This document shows, one piece after another, positions 33,364 to 41,832 of a stretch of 64,000 bases of DNA. Every line of letters begins with the position of its first letter. Position 1 is the first letter of the stretch. A program made the position numbers and the translations under genes. Below the pieces are notes generated by a model. It was not told where the DNA came from. It was given only the letters and a program-made list of their open reading frames with translations, and searched no databases. Source of the DNA: an uncultured Eubacteriales bacterium (lineage in GTDB: Bacteria; Bacillota; Clostridia; Oscillospirales; Acutalibacteraceae); the NCBI GenBank assembly GCA_934456435.1, contig CAKSHH010000012.1, positions 13,012 to 77,011 on the forward strand, read 5' to 3'.

Positions 33364-35076
33364 TTACTTCAAAAGTGATATATTAAGTCTTACAAGATAA
33401 GACATTACAAGTTTAATATAGAATGTCAGCTTTTCGGAAACGCTGCCGAGATTTTCAAAAATATTTGTAACATTACTCTTGAAATTCACCGTACCGTAGC
33501 CCTCGATAATGCCGTTATTGTCGTCCACTCCGTCATTGTCGTATGCGAACTTATAGAGTATCGGCGAAGCAATGGCTACAAGGAAAATTTCCGACTTGGT
33601 ATAAACACCGAACCTTTCCGCACAGTACTTAACAAAACTGTCGGCAACCGGTCCGTAACCGAGTGTCTCAAGAAAATTGTTTGCCGCTTGGAACAGAACG
33701 TCATCCGCCACTCCGGCAAGGTCATTCCTGAGTATAGCCGCGACAGCTCTGAGAAGCGTCGTCACCTCGACGCTGTTCAAGTCGAAGTGCTCACCGCCCG
33801 AATAATGCCATGCGACAAGTTCGGTTGCAAGATCCCAGCCTGTTTTGTAGTTTGAATCGGGAATTTCAATTCCGTATTCCTTTGCGATTGACTGCAAGCT
33901 GTTTTCTCCGCACAAGGGCATTCTGAGAAGAGCGATCAGCTTGTCAACCGCCTGAATTATCGGCTTTGAATAAGCCGCATTTTCGTCAAGACCCATCTTT
34001 TCCGGAGAAAGAGAAAGCTCAAGTCTGTACTGAACGCCTGCCTTGAGATATCCCTTTGAAAAAGCGCCGAGATCAGCTCTCATAGCGTTGATCTGCTCGT
34101 CGGTGTATCCCTTTACGGTCGATCTGAGGGTATCAAGGTCAATTTTATCAACGGATCTCGATTCGTATTTAATCTCGTTGTCGCTGTACTTCACAACTCT
34201 GTACTCAAGCGGATACATGGCAAGTGATGTTGTTGCGAAATCATAAAGCTTGTTTCCGAGCGCACTTGTATAAACCGTAGCGTCCGAGCAATGCTCATGT
34301 CCCGTAAATACGGTTTTGATACCCCAGTCGGCAAAGAGCTCCGCCGTCGTGAAATGGAACTTGACAATAAAGTTTCTGCTGAGCACACGCTGAACCGGCA
34401 AATGATCAAGAAGATTATGATGCATCATAACAATAGGATATCTGCCGTCCTCTTTGGCAAGCTCGGCTTGCTCCTTGACCCACTTGAGCTTTTCGGTCGT
34501 CATACCGTCCTCGGTTGATTTTGTTTTGTGATTTGTGTCAAGGGCAATAAGTCTGTACTTCTCGCCGAGATCTGCGGTGTAAGAGCAGTCGTCATCCCTT
34601 GTCGTAAGGGCATGGTCATAACCAAATTCCGCGTAAATCTCCTTGAAGCGTGCAAACGTAGTTGCCTGATCCTCGCTCGCATCGTGGTTGCCGTTTATAA
34701 CATAAACCTGCTTGCCCGATTTTTTTTCAAAATCACGAAGCTTCTGAGCAACAACAAGATGATCCTCAGGACGTGTACGGCCTCTGTTGGCAATGTCACC
34801 CGATATCAGGACATAGTCCACGTCGTCGCTTTCAGCACACTGATTGAGAAATTCGTCGATAATCAGTCCGGTCTCGTTCTCCATTTCACAGCGCCTGATC
34901 GCATGCCAATAAAGAGGGTCATCATTGGTTTTTTCAAGCTTCTCTTCGGGTGCGCTGTAATGCAAGTCCGAAGCAACAGCAAAGCTCATATCGTACTTAT
35001 CCTGTGCCGATGCCGCCACCGCCGTTGTTGTGAGAACAACACACAGCGAGAGAATAACAGAAATTATTTTTTTCAT
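33364..35076 (-). CDS. Secreted calcineurin-like metallophosphoesterase
   Basis: 570 aa. A signal peptide (KKIISVILSLCVVLTTTAVA) ends near residue 25. The metallophosphatase motifs follow in order: ASDLHYS (Asp, His), LISGDIANRG (GDxxxxG), VINGNHDAS (GNHD), MMHHNLL and TGHEHCSD (GHxH), giving the complete two-metal site. The last ~230 residues are helical and not recognised. The ATG at 35076 follows CGGAG. It probably cleaves phosphoesters outside the cell. It lies between two other surface genes on the same strand. Confidence 0.85.
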   Translation of the reverse strand: MKKIISVILSLCVVLTTTAVAASAQDKYDMSFAVASDLHYSAPEEKLEKTNDDPLYWHAIRRCEMENETGLIIDEFLNQCAESDDVDYVLISGDIANRGRTRPEDHLVVAQKLRDFEKKSGKQVYVINGNHDASEDQATTFARFKEIYAEFGYDHALTTRDDDCSYTADLGEKYRLIALDTNHKTKSTEDGMTTEKLKWVKEQAELAKEDGRYPIVMMHHNLLDHLPVQRVLSRNFIVKFHFTTAELFADWGIKTVFTGHEHCSDATVYTSALGNKLYDFATTSLAMYPLEYRVVKYSDNEIKYESRSVDKIDLDTLRSTVKGYTDEQINAMRADLGAFSKGYLKAGVQYRLELSLSPEKMGLDENAAYSKPIIQAVDKLIALLRMPLCGENSLQSIAKEYGIEIPDSNYKTGWDLATELVAWHYSGGEHFDLNSVEVTTLLRAVAAILRNDLAGVADDVLFQAANNFLETLGYGPVADSFVKYCAERFGVYTKSEIFLVAIASPILYKFAYDNDGVDDNNGIIEGYGTVNFKSNVTNIFENLGSVSEKLTFYIKLVMSYLVRLNISLLK

Positions 35077-35105
35077 AATCAAACTCCGTTTTTTTTACAG
35101 AATAA

Positions 35106-35140
35106 GACGGCGGAAAGCTACTTCCCGCCGTCGGGCTTTT
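35106..35140 (-). terminator. Terminator after the Cys-repeat surface protein gene
   Basis: GACGGCGG (35106-35113) pairs with CCGCCGTC (35125-35132). On the minus strand the hairpin lies 18 bp past the stop of the gene at 35150; the tail TTATTCTGT is moderately T-rich. Confidence 0.6.
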
Positions 35141-35149
35141 AATCATATA

Positions 35150-37144
35150 TTAAAGGTACCAGATCCAGCCGAAGAGAAGAACAATAATTATCCATTGAAG
35201 CCATGAATAATCAACGGTTATCTTTCTTGACGCGCTGACGGTTCCGTCGGCAGTCTTGGCTGTTATTGTCGCCGTGCCCTTACGCAGAGCCTTTATGTTT
35301 CCGTCCTTGTCAACCGAAACAATCTTGGGGTTTGATGATTCCCATACGATTTCCGCAGAATAGGCAGCCTCTTCCGGAAGAACGGTAGCCTGAAGTCTGT
35401 CTGCTTTCTTTGCATAGATTGTGAAATCCTTTTCCGGAACAATGATGATCTGCTGAACGGGAACCTTGATCATCGGAAGCTCTCTTTCCTCATAAAGTCC
35501 GCAGGAACGGCAGGTCTTTCTCTCTGTTCCGACCGAACGGTATGTGGGCTCTTTGATAACCTTCCACTCCGACCACGAATGTCCCGGAGCCGTGAGAATG
35601 ACCTTGCTCTTAACAAGCTTGCACTTTGAGCACATTATCTCGATATATCCGTCCGTTGTGCAGGTTTCTTTCTTGATGTTATTGACAAACTTATGTCCGG
35701 CAGCCGGAAGAATTGTCTCTTTTATAAGAGTATGACAGTCATCACATATTACTCTGATGTAGCCGTCCTCTTCACAAGTGGCTTCAAGAGTGTCTGTTCT
35801 CTGATTCAGATGTCCCGTTGCCTCATATTTTTCGTCCTTGAAAACTTCCTGACAAACCGAGCAGTATTCCTTGTGGTATCCGTCCTCGGTGCAGGTTGCG
35901 TCCTTGTGCTCGGTTACAACCTTGTGGCCCTCAGCCTTGATAACGGTCTCGCTGATGACCTTTTGACAGTCGTTACAGAAAACTCTGTCATATCCGTCCT
36001 CGGTGCAGGTTGCGTCCTGATGCTGATTGACCGTGTTCTTGTGACCTGTTGCAGGAATTATTGTCTCGCTGATGACCTGCTGACAGTCGTTACAGAAAAC
36101 TCTGTCATAGCCGTTCTCTTCGCAGGTCGCATCCTGATGCTGATTGACCGTATTTTTATGACCTGTTGCAGGAATTACGGTTTCGCTGACAACCTGCTGA
36201 CAGTCGTTACAGAAAACTCTGTCGTAGCCGTTCTCTTCGCAGGTTGCGTCCTGATGCTGTTCAACGGTATTCTTGTGACCCGTTGCATAGAGAATCGTCT
36301 CGCTGAGCACCTTTTTACAGGTATCACAAACATATCTGTCATAGCCGTTTTCCGTGCAGGTCGCGGCTTTTGTCTCGTGAATCGGATTGTGTCCCGTCGC
36401 GCCGAGCTCTGTGCGGCCGAACTCCTGATTACAAACGGAGCATTTCTTTATAATATATCCGTCCTCTTCACAGGTTGCGTCCTTTTTTTCTTCAACTATT
36501 GTATGTTCTTTCTTTTCAATTTTTCTGCTCTCGGCGACCATACCGCACTCGGAGCAGTAGCGCACCTCTTCGCCCTCGGCTATACAGGTAGAGTCATTGA
36601 GAACCACCCATTCGCCTGCTGCAATATGCTCATGTGTCTCCGGTATCGCGATAACCGTTTCGGGTGTTACGGCAACATCATCGTTCTCGCCCTTCTGATA
36701 GCAGGAATTGATTTCCACCGAGAAATCAGCCATTGTAACACCTGTTGCTTCACTCTTTATGAAAGTAAAGGTTGCAATGTCAAGCGGTCCGTTCAATTCC
36801 TCAGGGTTTGCAAAGGAAAGCATTGCGCTTTCCGGATTCTTTGCATACGCGCCGTTGTCATTGCCGATTATGTAGCTCATATAAACGGACGTATAGTCTA
36901 TTGCACTGCATACAAGACCCTCGGCGGTTTTAACGGTTGCGTCGAAACAAAGAACTCTGCCCTCGGTTACGGAGAACATAACTTTAACTTCGTCCGTTGT
37001 TTCGCTGACCTTTGTGAGAGTAAAAACAACTGCGTCGGAACTGCCCTGATCCTCCCCTGCGGCAAGCGCAAACGCAGAGCCGACAGGCAGAAGCATACAT
37101 AAAGCAAGTATGACCGCAATTATCCTTGAAGATAATTTTTTCAA
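35150..37144 (-). CDS. Large secreted protein with ~40-residue Cys repeats and a Big_2 domain
   Basis: About 664 aa. The likely start is a TTG at 37144 directly after GGAGGAGAAAGAA. It opens a signal peptide (IIAVILALCMLLPVGSAFA). Residues about 35-160 form a beta-rich, cohesin-like domain. About nine tandem repeats of ~39-40 aa follow (nt about 35500-36600), each with the pattern C-x9-10-C-x2-C and ending in a TGH-type motif; the middle three are nearly identical at DNA level. A Big_2-type Ig domain comes next (ATVLPEEAAYSAEIVWESSN, KGTATITAKTADG). The chain ends in a membrane helix (WIIIVLLFGWIWYL) with no positive tail and no LPxTG. Function unknown; adhesion or scaffold is a guess. Confidence 0.7.
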   Translation of the reverse strand: MKKLSSRIIAVILALCMLLPVGSAFALAAGEDQGSSDAVVFTLTKVSETTDEVKVMFSVTEGRVLCFDATVKTAEGLVCSAIDYTSVYMSYIIGNDNGAYAKNPESAMLSFANPEELNGPLDIATFTFIKSEATGVTMADFSVEINSCYQKGENDDVAVTPETVIAIPETHEHIAAGEWVVLNDSTCIAEGEEVRYCSECGMVAESRKIEKKEHTIVEEKKDATCEEDGYIIKKCSVCNQEFGRTELGATGHNPIHETKAATCTENGYDRYVCDTCKKVLSETILYATGHKNTVEQHQDATCEENGYDRVFCNDCQQVVSETVIPATGHKNTVNQHQDATCEENGYDRVFCNDCQQVISETIIPATGHKNTVNQHQDATCTEDGYDRVFCNDCQKVISETVIKAEGHKVVTEHKDATCTEDGYHKEYCSVCQEVFKDEKYEATGHLNQRTDTLEATCEEDGYIRVICDDCHTLIKETILPAAGHKFVNNIKKETCTTDGYIEIMCSKCKLVKSKVILTAPGHSWSEWKVIKEPTYRSVGTERKTCRSCGLYEERELPMIKVPVQQIIIVPEKDFTIYAKKADRLQATVLPEEAAYSAEIVWESSNPKIVSVDKDGNIKALRKGTATITAKTADGTVSASRKITVDYSWLQWIIIVLLFGWIWYL

Positions 37145-37188
37145 TTCTTTCTCCTCCAATCACGGAAAAATCATCATTCTTATTTTAT

Positions 37189-37217
37189 ATAATAGTATAT
37201 TTTTCCCACAAGGTCAA
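37189..37217 (-). promoter_or_regulatory. Promoter of the Cys-repeat surface protein gene
   Basis: On the minus strand TTGACC (37212-37217) and TATTAT (37189-37194) are 17 bp apart, 45 bp before the proposed TTG start. Confidence 0.6.
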
Positions 37218-37312
37218 TAGGACATTTTGACGAAATGTATTTATTTTATGAATTTTTCGGGTCTGCAATCAAAAACTTTTATCAAAGTAATGATGAAATG
37301 ATGTGTTAATTT

Positions 37313-38905
37313 ATGGAAAAAAGAGTAATTGCCGTGTTCACCTCGTTCTGCCTGATAATCGGCTGTCTCTGCCTGCGGCTTTATGTGCTGAGCTCTTCGG
37401 GCACGGAAATGGTTTCCTCGGAGGCTCACTATTCATCGTTCAAGCTGTCGGAAACGCGCGGAGATATTGTTGACTGCAAGGGTCGCCGCCTGACACAGAC
37501 CGAATACGACAATTACGTTATCGCTAAGCCGGACACAGCCTCCTTGTCCGCACTTTCGGAAATTCTTGATTCCGTCAGCTATTCCGATGTCCGCAAAAGA
37601 ATGGAAAAAGGACTTCCCGTTATGATAAACATCGGCAAAAGAACGCTCTCCTCCTCCGACTCTGTTCTTTGTGTTCCCGTCTTCCGCAGATACTCCACCG
37701 CACAGTCCGCTCAGCATATACTCGGATATCTTGACGGTGAGGGTCACGGTATTTCGGGAATTGAAAAGGCTTTTGACGATATTCTTTTCAGCGGCGACTG
37801 CCTGACGGCACGCGTCCCGATTGACGCATACGGCAGGTCAATTATCGGCGGCAAAATTGAATTTTCCGGCGGAACTGCCGACACGGGAACGGTCAAGCTT
37901 ACCATAGATTCCGACATTCAGTCTGCCGTTGAAGCCGCGCTGGACGAGGGCGGCATAACCGAGGGCTGTGCAATAGTCGTCGATGTGGCAAGCGGCGCAA
38001 TCAGAGCGTGTGCGTCGCGTCCGTCATTTGACGCTTACCGTATCGTCGACAGCCTTGATTCTCAGTCGTCTCCACTGCTCGACAGGGCTATGCAGAGCTT
38101 CGCCGTCGGCTCGGTTTTCAAGGTTGCCGTCGCCGCTGCCGCCCTGCAAAGCGGAAACGAAAGCTTTGAATACACCTGCACCGGTTCGTGCAACATCGGC
38201 AGCGTAAAATTCGGATGCAGCAGTCACACAGCCCACGGAAAGGTCGGGCTGAAAGAGGCTCTTGAAAAATCCTGCAATACCTATTTTATTAACCTCGGTC
38301 AGAAAATCGGAGCCGAAAAGCTTTCGGAAACGGCAAATCTCCTCGGCTTCGGGCAAAAGACGGTATTTGCAAAAAATCTGACTGCCGACTCAGGTGTTCT
38401 TCCCTCCGCCGATGAGCTGACAAACCCTGCCGCCCTCGCGAATTTCTCTTTCGGTCAGGGAAGTTTTACCGCTTCGCCGTTTCAGATCGCGCAGATGTTC
38501 TGCGCTGTTGCCGACCGCGGCAGATATCACGAGCCGTACCTTGTTGAATCGGTTACGGACAAAAGCGGCAATACCGAACAGCACAAGAAAAAATATCCCG
38601 TCGTCGCCATGGACGAAGCAACAAGTCTGCGGCTCACACAGCTTCTGACCTCGGTAGTCGAAAACGGCAACGCCTCCCCCGCAAAGCCCGACAGATTTTC
38701 CGCCGCAGGCAAAACGGCTACCGCGCAGACAGGCATTTTTGACAAAAGTGGGAATGAAATCTGCAACACCTGGTTCGGCGGCTTTTTTCCTGCCGAAAGT
38801 CCCAGGTACGCAGTCGTCGTCATGAAGCAGGGCGGCGCGTCCGGTTCATACGACTGCGCGCCTGTTTTTAAGAAAATCGCCGATACTATAAAAATTTCCG
38901 AATAA
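37313..38905 (+). CDS. Class B penicillin-binding protein (transpeptidase)
   Basis: 530 aa. An N-terminal membrane anchor (VIAVFTSFCLIIGCLCLRLY) is followed by a dimerisation region with SETRGDIVDCKGRRL (about 45-60). The transpeptidase domain has the catalytic SVFK at 267-270, SCN at 320-322 and KTAT at 467-470 (usual KTGT). Length and layout resemble PbpA/SpoVD-type D,D-transpeptidases that cross-link peptidoglycan at the outer face. The ribosome site is weak, with little Shine-Dalgarno match before the ATG. It is divergent from the surface-protein gene and not in a dcw cluster, so a specialised role (for example sporulation or elongation) is possible. Confidence 0.85.
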   Translation: MEKRVIAVFTSFCLIIGCLCLRLYVLSSSGTEMVSSEAHYSSFKLSETRGDIVDCKGRRLTQTEYDNYVIAKPDTASLSALSEILDSVSYSDVRKRMEKGLPVMINIGKRTLSSSDSVLCVPVFRRYSTAQSAQHILGYLDGEGHGISGIEKAFDDILFSGDCLTARVPIDAYGRSIIGGKIEFSGGTADTGTVKLTIDSDIQSAVEAALDEGGITEGCAIVVDVASGAIRACASRPSFDAYRIVDSLDSQSSPLLDRAMQSFAVGSVFKVAVAAAALQSGNESFEYTCTGSCNIGSVKFGCSSHTAHGKVGLKEALEKSCNTYFINLGQKIGAEKLSETANLLGFGQKTVFAKNLTADSGVLPSADELTNPAALANFSFGQGSFTASPFQIAQMFCAVADRGRYHEPYLVESVTDKSGNTEQHKKKYPVVAMDEATSLRLTQLLTSVVENGNASPAKPDRFSAAGKTATAQTGIFDKSGNEICNTWFGGFFPAESPRYAVVVMKQGGASGSYDCAPVFKKIADTIKISE

Positions 38906-38928
38906 AGCAAAAAATTTCAAAAAAACTC

Positions 38929-38957
38929 TTGAAATGGCATATTCTTTGTGATATACT
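38929..38957 (+). promoter_or_regulatory. Promoter of rpsB-tsf
   Basis: TTGAAA (38929-38934) and TATACT (38952-38957) with a 17-bp spacer, about 100 bp before rpsB. Confidence 0.75.
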
Positions 38958-38973
38958 TTTACGGCAAAACGCA

Positions 38974-39032
38974 TGCAAGGTGTTTTATCCGTAGTGCATT
39001 TTAAGTAAAATGTTCGGATTTCAAGCCTTGCA
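38974..39032 (+). promoter_or_regulatory. Long hairpin in the rpsB leader
   Basis: Three nested pairings make one long stem: TGCAAGG (38974-38980) with CCTTGCA (39026-39032), ATCCG (38988-38992) with CGGAT (39015-39019), and CATTTTA with TAAAATG at the tip (about 38997-39012). It ends 11 bases before the AAGGAGG site of rpsB. Placement suggests feedback control by S2, as known for rpsB in other bacteria, but this exact structure is not one I can name. Confidence 0.55.
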
Positions 39033-39059
39033 GAGGCAAAAACTAAGGAGGAAATTTTT

Positions 39060-39791
39060 ATGCCAGTAGTATCAATGAAACAGTTGCTTGAAGCAGGTGT
39101 TCACTTCGGACACCAGACCAGAAGATGGAATCCGAAAATGGCTCAGTACATTTTCACAGAGCGTAACGGAATTTACATCATCGACCTTCAGAAGACAGTA
39201 AAGAAGCTTGAGGAAGCTTACCTTTTCGTCCGTGACGCAGCTTCAGACGGAAGCGACATTCTCTTTGTCGGCACCAAGAAGCAGGCTCAGGATTCCGTTA
39301 AGGAAGAGGCTATTCGCTGCGGTATGCCCTATGTCAACGCTCGTTGGCTCGGCGGTATGCTCACAAACTTCAACACTATCAAGAGAAGAATCAAGAGACT
39401 TGAGCAGCTCAAGAAGATGGAAGCAGACGGAACATTCGATCTTCTTCCCAAGAAAGAGGTTATCAAGCTTAAGCTCGAAATCGAAAAGCTTGAGAAGTTC
39501 ATGGGCGGTATCGTAAACATGAAGAAGCAGCCTTCTGCTATGTTCATCGTTGACCCGCGCAAGGAGAGAATCGCTGTTCAGGAAGCACATAAGCTCGGTA
39601 TTCCTATCGTTGCTATCGTTGACACAAACTGCGATCCCGATGAGATCGACTATGTTATCCCCGGAAACGACGACGCTATCCGTGCCGTTCGCCTTATCGC
39701 AGGCGCTATGGCTGACGCTGTTATCGAGGGTCGTCAGGGCGAGCAGGAAGCTCCGGCAGAAGAAGCTGCCGAGGAAGCCGCTGCCGAATAA
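39060..39791 (+). CDS. rpsB: Ribosomal protein S2
   Basis: 243 aa, family length. Motifs: LLEAGVHFGHQTRRWNPKM, VGTKKQAQDSVKEEA, RWLGGMLTNFNTI and PIVAIVDTNCDPDEIDYVIP. The acidic Ala/Glu-rich tail (EAPAEEAAEEAAAE) is common in Clostridia. Strong AAGGAGG site. First gene of the rpsB-tsf operon, with its own promoter and structured leader. Confidence 0.97.
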   Translation: MPVVSMKQLLEAGVHFGHQTRRWNPKMAQYIFTERNGIYIIDLQKTVKKLEEAYLFVRDAASDGSDILFVGTKKQAQDSVKEEAIRCGMPYVNARWLGGMLTNFNTIKRRIKRLEQLKKMEADGTFDLLPKKEVIKLKLEIEKLEKFMGGIVNMKKQPSAMFIVDPRKERIAVQEAHKLGIPIVAIVDTNCDPDEIDYVIPGNDDAIRAVRLIAGAMADAVIEGRQGEQEAPAEEAAEEAAAE

Positions 39792-39807
39792 TTAAATTAA
39801 AACAAAA

Positions 39808-39830
39808 CGGCGGAATTTCATATTCCGCCG
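39808..39830 (+). other. Hairpin between rpsB and tsf
   Basis: Perfect 9-bp stem CGGCGGAAT/ATTCCGCCG with a 5-base loop and no T tract. It could act as an mRNA-stabilising or partial-attenuation element that sets the S2:EF-Ts ratio. Confidence 0.55.
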
Positions 39831-39855
39831 AACTTTGAATACAGGAGGATTTATT

Positions 39856-40950
39856 ATGAATTTCACAGCTAAAGACGTTCAGGCTCTCCGTGAGAAGACC
39901 GGAGCAGGTATGATGGACTGTAAGAAGGCTCTTACAGAAACCGACGGCGATATGGAAAAGGCAGTAGACGTTCTTCGTGAGAAGGGTCTTGCTTCCGCAG
40001 CAAAGAAAGCCGGCCGTATTGCAGCCGAGGGCGTTGTTGTTGCATATTATGATGAGGCTGCCAAGGTTGCTTCGATGGTAGAAGTAAACTGCGAGACAGA
40101 CTTCGTTGCAAAGAATGAAAAGTTCGTTGAGCTTGCAAATAAGATTGCTGTTACCGTTGCCGAGAAGAATCCGGCAGACGTTGACGCTCTTCTTGCTACT
40201 ACCCTTTCCGGAAGCGACGAGGTTGTTTCCGACGCTGTTCAGGAGCTCTTCCTTACAATCCGCGAGAACATGAAGGTTCGCCGCTTTGTAAGAGTTGAGG
40301 GCGACGTTGCTTCCTACATTCACGGTGCTGGCGCAGTCGGCGTACTTGTAAGCTTCGACACAGACGTTGCAGACAAGGCTGAGTTCAAGGACATGGGCAA
40401 GAACGTTGCAATGCAGATTGCCGCTATGAACCCCGAATATCTCAGCAAGACCTGCATTTCGGACGATGAGCTTGCTAAGATGAAGTCAATCACGGTTGAC
40501 AGCTCTCTCAACAAGCCTGAGTCTCTTCCGAAGCCGATCCTTAAGAACCTCTTTGACAAGGCAGTCAACGACAAGCTCTTCAGCGATGCAGACCTTGCCG
40601 CTTACGAGGAGCAGAAGAACAACAAGTTCCTCTTCAACTTCCTTTCAAAGGAAGCAGTTGCTACTCTCGTTGACCTTGCAATGGCAAGCAAAGATGAGAT
40701 CGTCGCAAACAAGATCTTCGCAGGTGCTGTTGACGGACGTATGAAGAAGCAGCTCAAGGAAGTTTGCCTTCTTGAGCAGGCATTTGTTCGTACCGACCTC
40801 TTCGACGGCGACGTTGCAGGCTATATCGCAGACGTAGCTAAGAAGCTCGGCGGTTCAATCAAGGCAACAAGCTTTGTTCGCTTTGAAAAGGGCGAGGGCA
40901 TTGAAAAGAGAAATGACGACTTCGCAGCAGAAGTTGCAAGCATGATGTAA
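39856..40950 (+). CDS. tsf: Elongation factor Ts
   Basis: Nucleotide exchange factor for EF-Tu. 364 aa from the ATG at 39856 (AGGAGG 9 bases upstream). N-terminal UBA-like domain VQALREKTGAGMMDCKKAL and the TDFVAKNEKF segment that contacts EF-Tu are intact. It is about 60-70 residues longer than usual (~290-300). The extra stretch lies in the C-terminal half, between MNPEYLSKTCISDDEL and the CLLEQAFVRTDLF motif, and contains a second helical block (FDKAVNDKLFSDADLAAYEE, FLSKEAVATLVDLAMASKDE). Confidence 0.96.
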   Translation: MNFTAKDVQALREKTGAGMMDCKKALTETDGDMEKAVDVLREKGLASAAKKAGRIAAEGVVVAYYDEAAKVASMVEVNCETDFVAKNEKFVELANKIAVTVAEKNPADVDALLATTLSGSDEVVSDAVQELFLTIRENMKVRRFVRVEGDVASYIHGAGAVGVLVSFDTDVADKAEFKDMGKNVAMQIAAMNPEYLSKTCISDDELAKMKSITVDSSLNKPESLPKPILKNLFDKAVNDKLFSDADLAAYEEQKNNKFLFNFLSKEAVATLVDLAMASKDEIVANKIFAGAVDGRMKKQLKEVCLLEQAFVRTDLFDGDVAGYIADVAKKLGGSIKATSFVRFEKGEGIEKRNDDFAAEVASMM

Positions 40951-40968
40951 TCTCATAACATTATAACT

Positions 40969-41005
40969 AACCCCCCGAAAGATTAACTTTCGGGGGGTTG
41001 CTGTC
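40969..41005 (+). terminator. Terminator of rpsB-tsf
   Basis: Perfect 13-bp stem, AACCCCCCGAAAG (40969-40981) with CTTTCGGGGGGTT (40987-40999). It also faces the convergent CMD gene 15 bp away, so it may be bidirectional. Confidence 0.85.
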
Positions 41006-41014
41006 TTATAAGAA

Positions 41015-41341
41015 TCAGTCTTCCGATTCATAAATTTTCTTAGCCATTCTGAACGCCGCCCAGGCTTTCGGCCAGCCTGCATAAAAAGCAATATGAGTCA
41101 AGGCTTCCGCCATCTCCTCCTGAGTCACGCCGTTCTGCTTGGCACAGGAAATATGATACTCAAGCGAGCTGTCAAGCACGCCGCTTGCCATAAGCGCCGT
41201 AACCGTTATCAAGCTGCGGTCACGCGGTGAAAGCTTATCCTCTCTCGACCACACCTGACCGAAAAGCACATCGTCGTTCAGCTCGGCAAATTTCGGTGCA
41301 AAATCGCCCAATGCGTCTCTGCCTGCCGTAACCTTTTTCAC
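41015..41341 (-). CDS. Carboxymuconolactone decarboxylase (AhpD-like) family protein
   Basis: 108 aa from the GTG at 41341, preceded by GGGAGGAATTTATTT. Covers the single CMD domain: LSPRDRSLITVTALMASGVL, then EYHISCAKQNGVTQEEMAEA. Only one Cys is in the usual CxxC place (SCAK), so a peroxidase role like AhpD is doubtful. Last gene of the MerR-controlled operon after AKR and cupin; CMD-cupin pairs are often found together or fused. Confidence 0.85.
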   Translation of the reverse strand: MKKVTAGRDALGDFAPKFAELNDDVLFGQVWSREDKLSPRDRSLITVTALMASGVLDSSLEYHISCAKQNGVTQEEMAEALTHIAFYAGWPKAWAAFRMAKKIYESED

Positions 41342-41360
41342 AAATAAATTCCTCCCTGAA

Positions 41361-41792
41361 TTATAATTTGTCGTATTCTTCGTCCGTAACGGGCTCACAC
41401 CATTCGTTTGAACAGTCCGTACCGGGAATTTCAAATGCTATATGAGAAAACCAGCTATCCTTTTTTGCGCCGTGCCAATGCTTCACATTTGCGGGAATGG
41501 TAATAACCGAACCCGGCTTCAGGCTTACAGGCTCGCTTCCCTCTTCCTGATACCAGCCTTCGCCTGCCGTGCATACAAGCATCTGACCGCCGCCCTGAGA
41601 CGCGTGATGAATGTGCCAGTTGTTGCGGCAGCCTGGCTCAAAAGTGACATTTGCAAGAAATATTCCGCACTTGGGATCGGTGAGAGGATTCAGAAACGAA
41701 TCGCCGATAAAATATTTCGCGTAAGCCGTGTTCGCCTCGCCCTTGCCGAAAACGTTTGCGGATTCAAAATCCTTTTCATTCGTGTATTTCAT
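41361..41792 (-). CDS. Cupin-domain protein
   Basis: 143 aa with one cupin barrel: NNWHIHHASQGGGQMLVCTA (metal His pair and Glu/Gln position) and ITIPANVKHWHGAKKDSWFS (second motif with the last His). The start follows AAAGGATTGATTTAGT. It lies between the aldo/keto reductase and CMD genes on the same strand with short gaps, so it is in that operon. Likely handles a small reactive molecule; substrate unknown. Confidence 0.85.
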   Translation of the reverse strand: MKYTNEKDFESANVFGKGEANTAYAKYFIGDSFLNPLTDPKCGIFLANVTFEPGCRNNWHIHHASQGGGQMLVCTAGEGWYQEEGSEPVSLKPGSVITIPANVKHWHGAKKDSWFSHIAFEIPGTDCSNEWCEPVTDEEYDKL

Positions 41793-41832
41793 ACTAAATC
41801 AATCCTTTCGTTATTTTAAATCGGTGGACGAT

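Noticed and set aside
35693..37102. 469-codon open frame on the plus strand
   Set aside because: It runs antisense through the Cys-repeat protein gene, which has a signal peptide, repeats and a ribosome site. The long frame is a by-product of the repeats.
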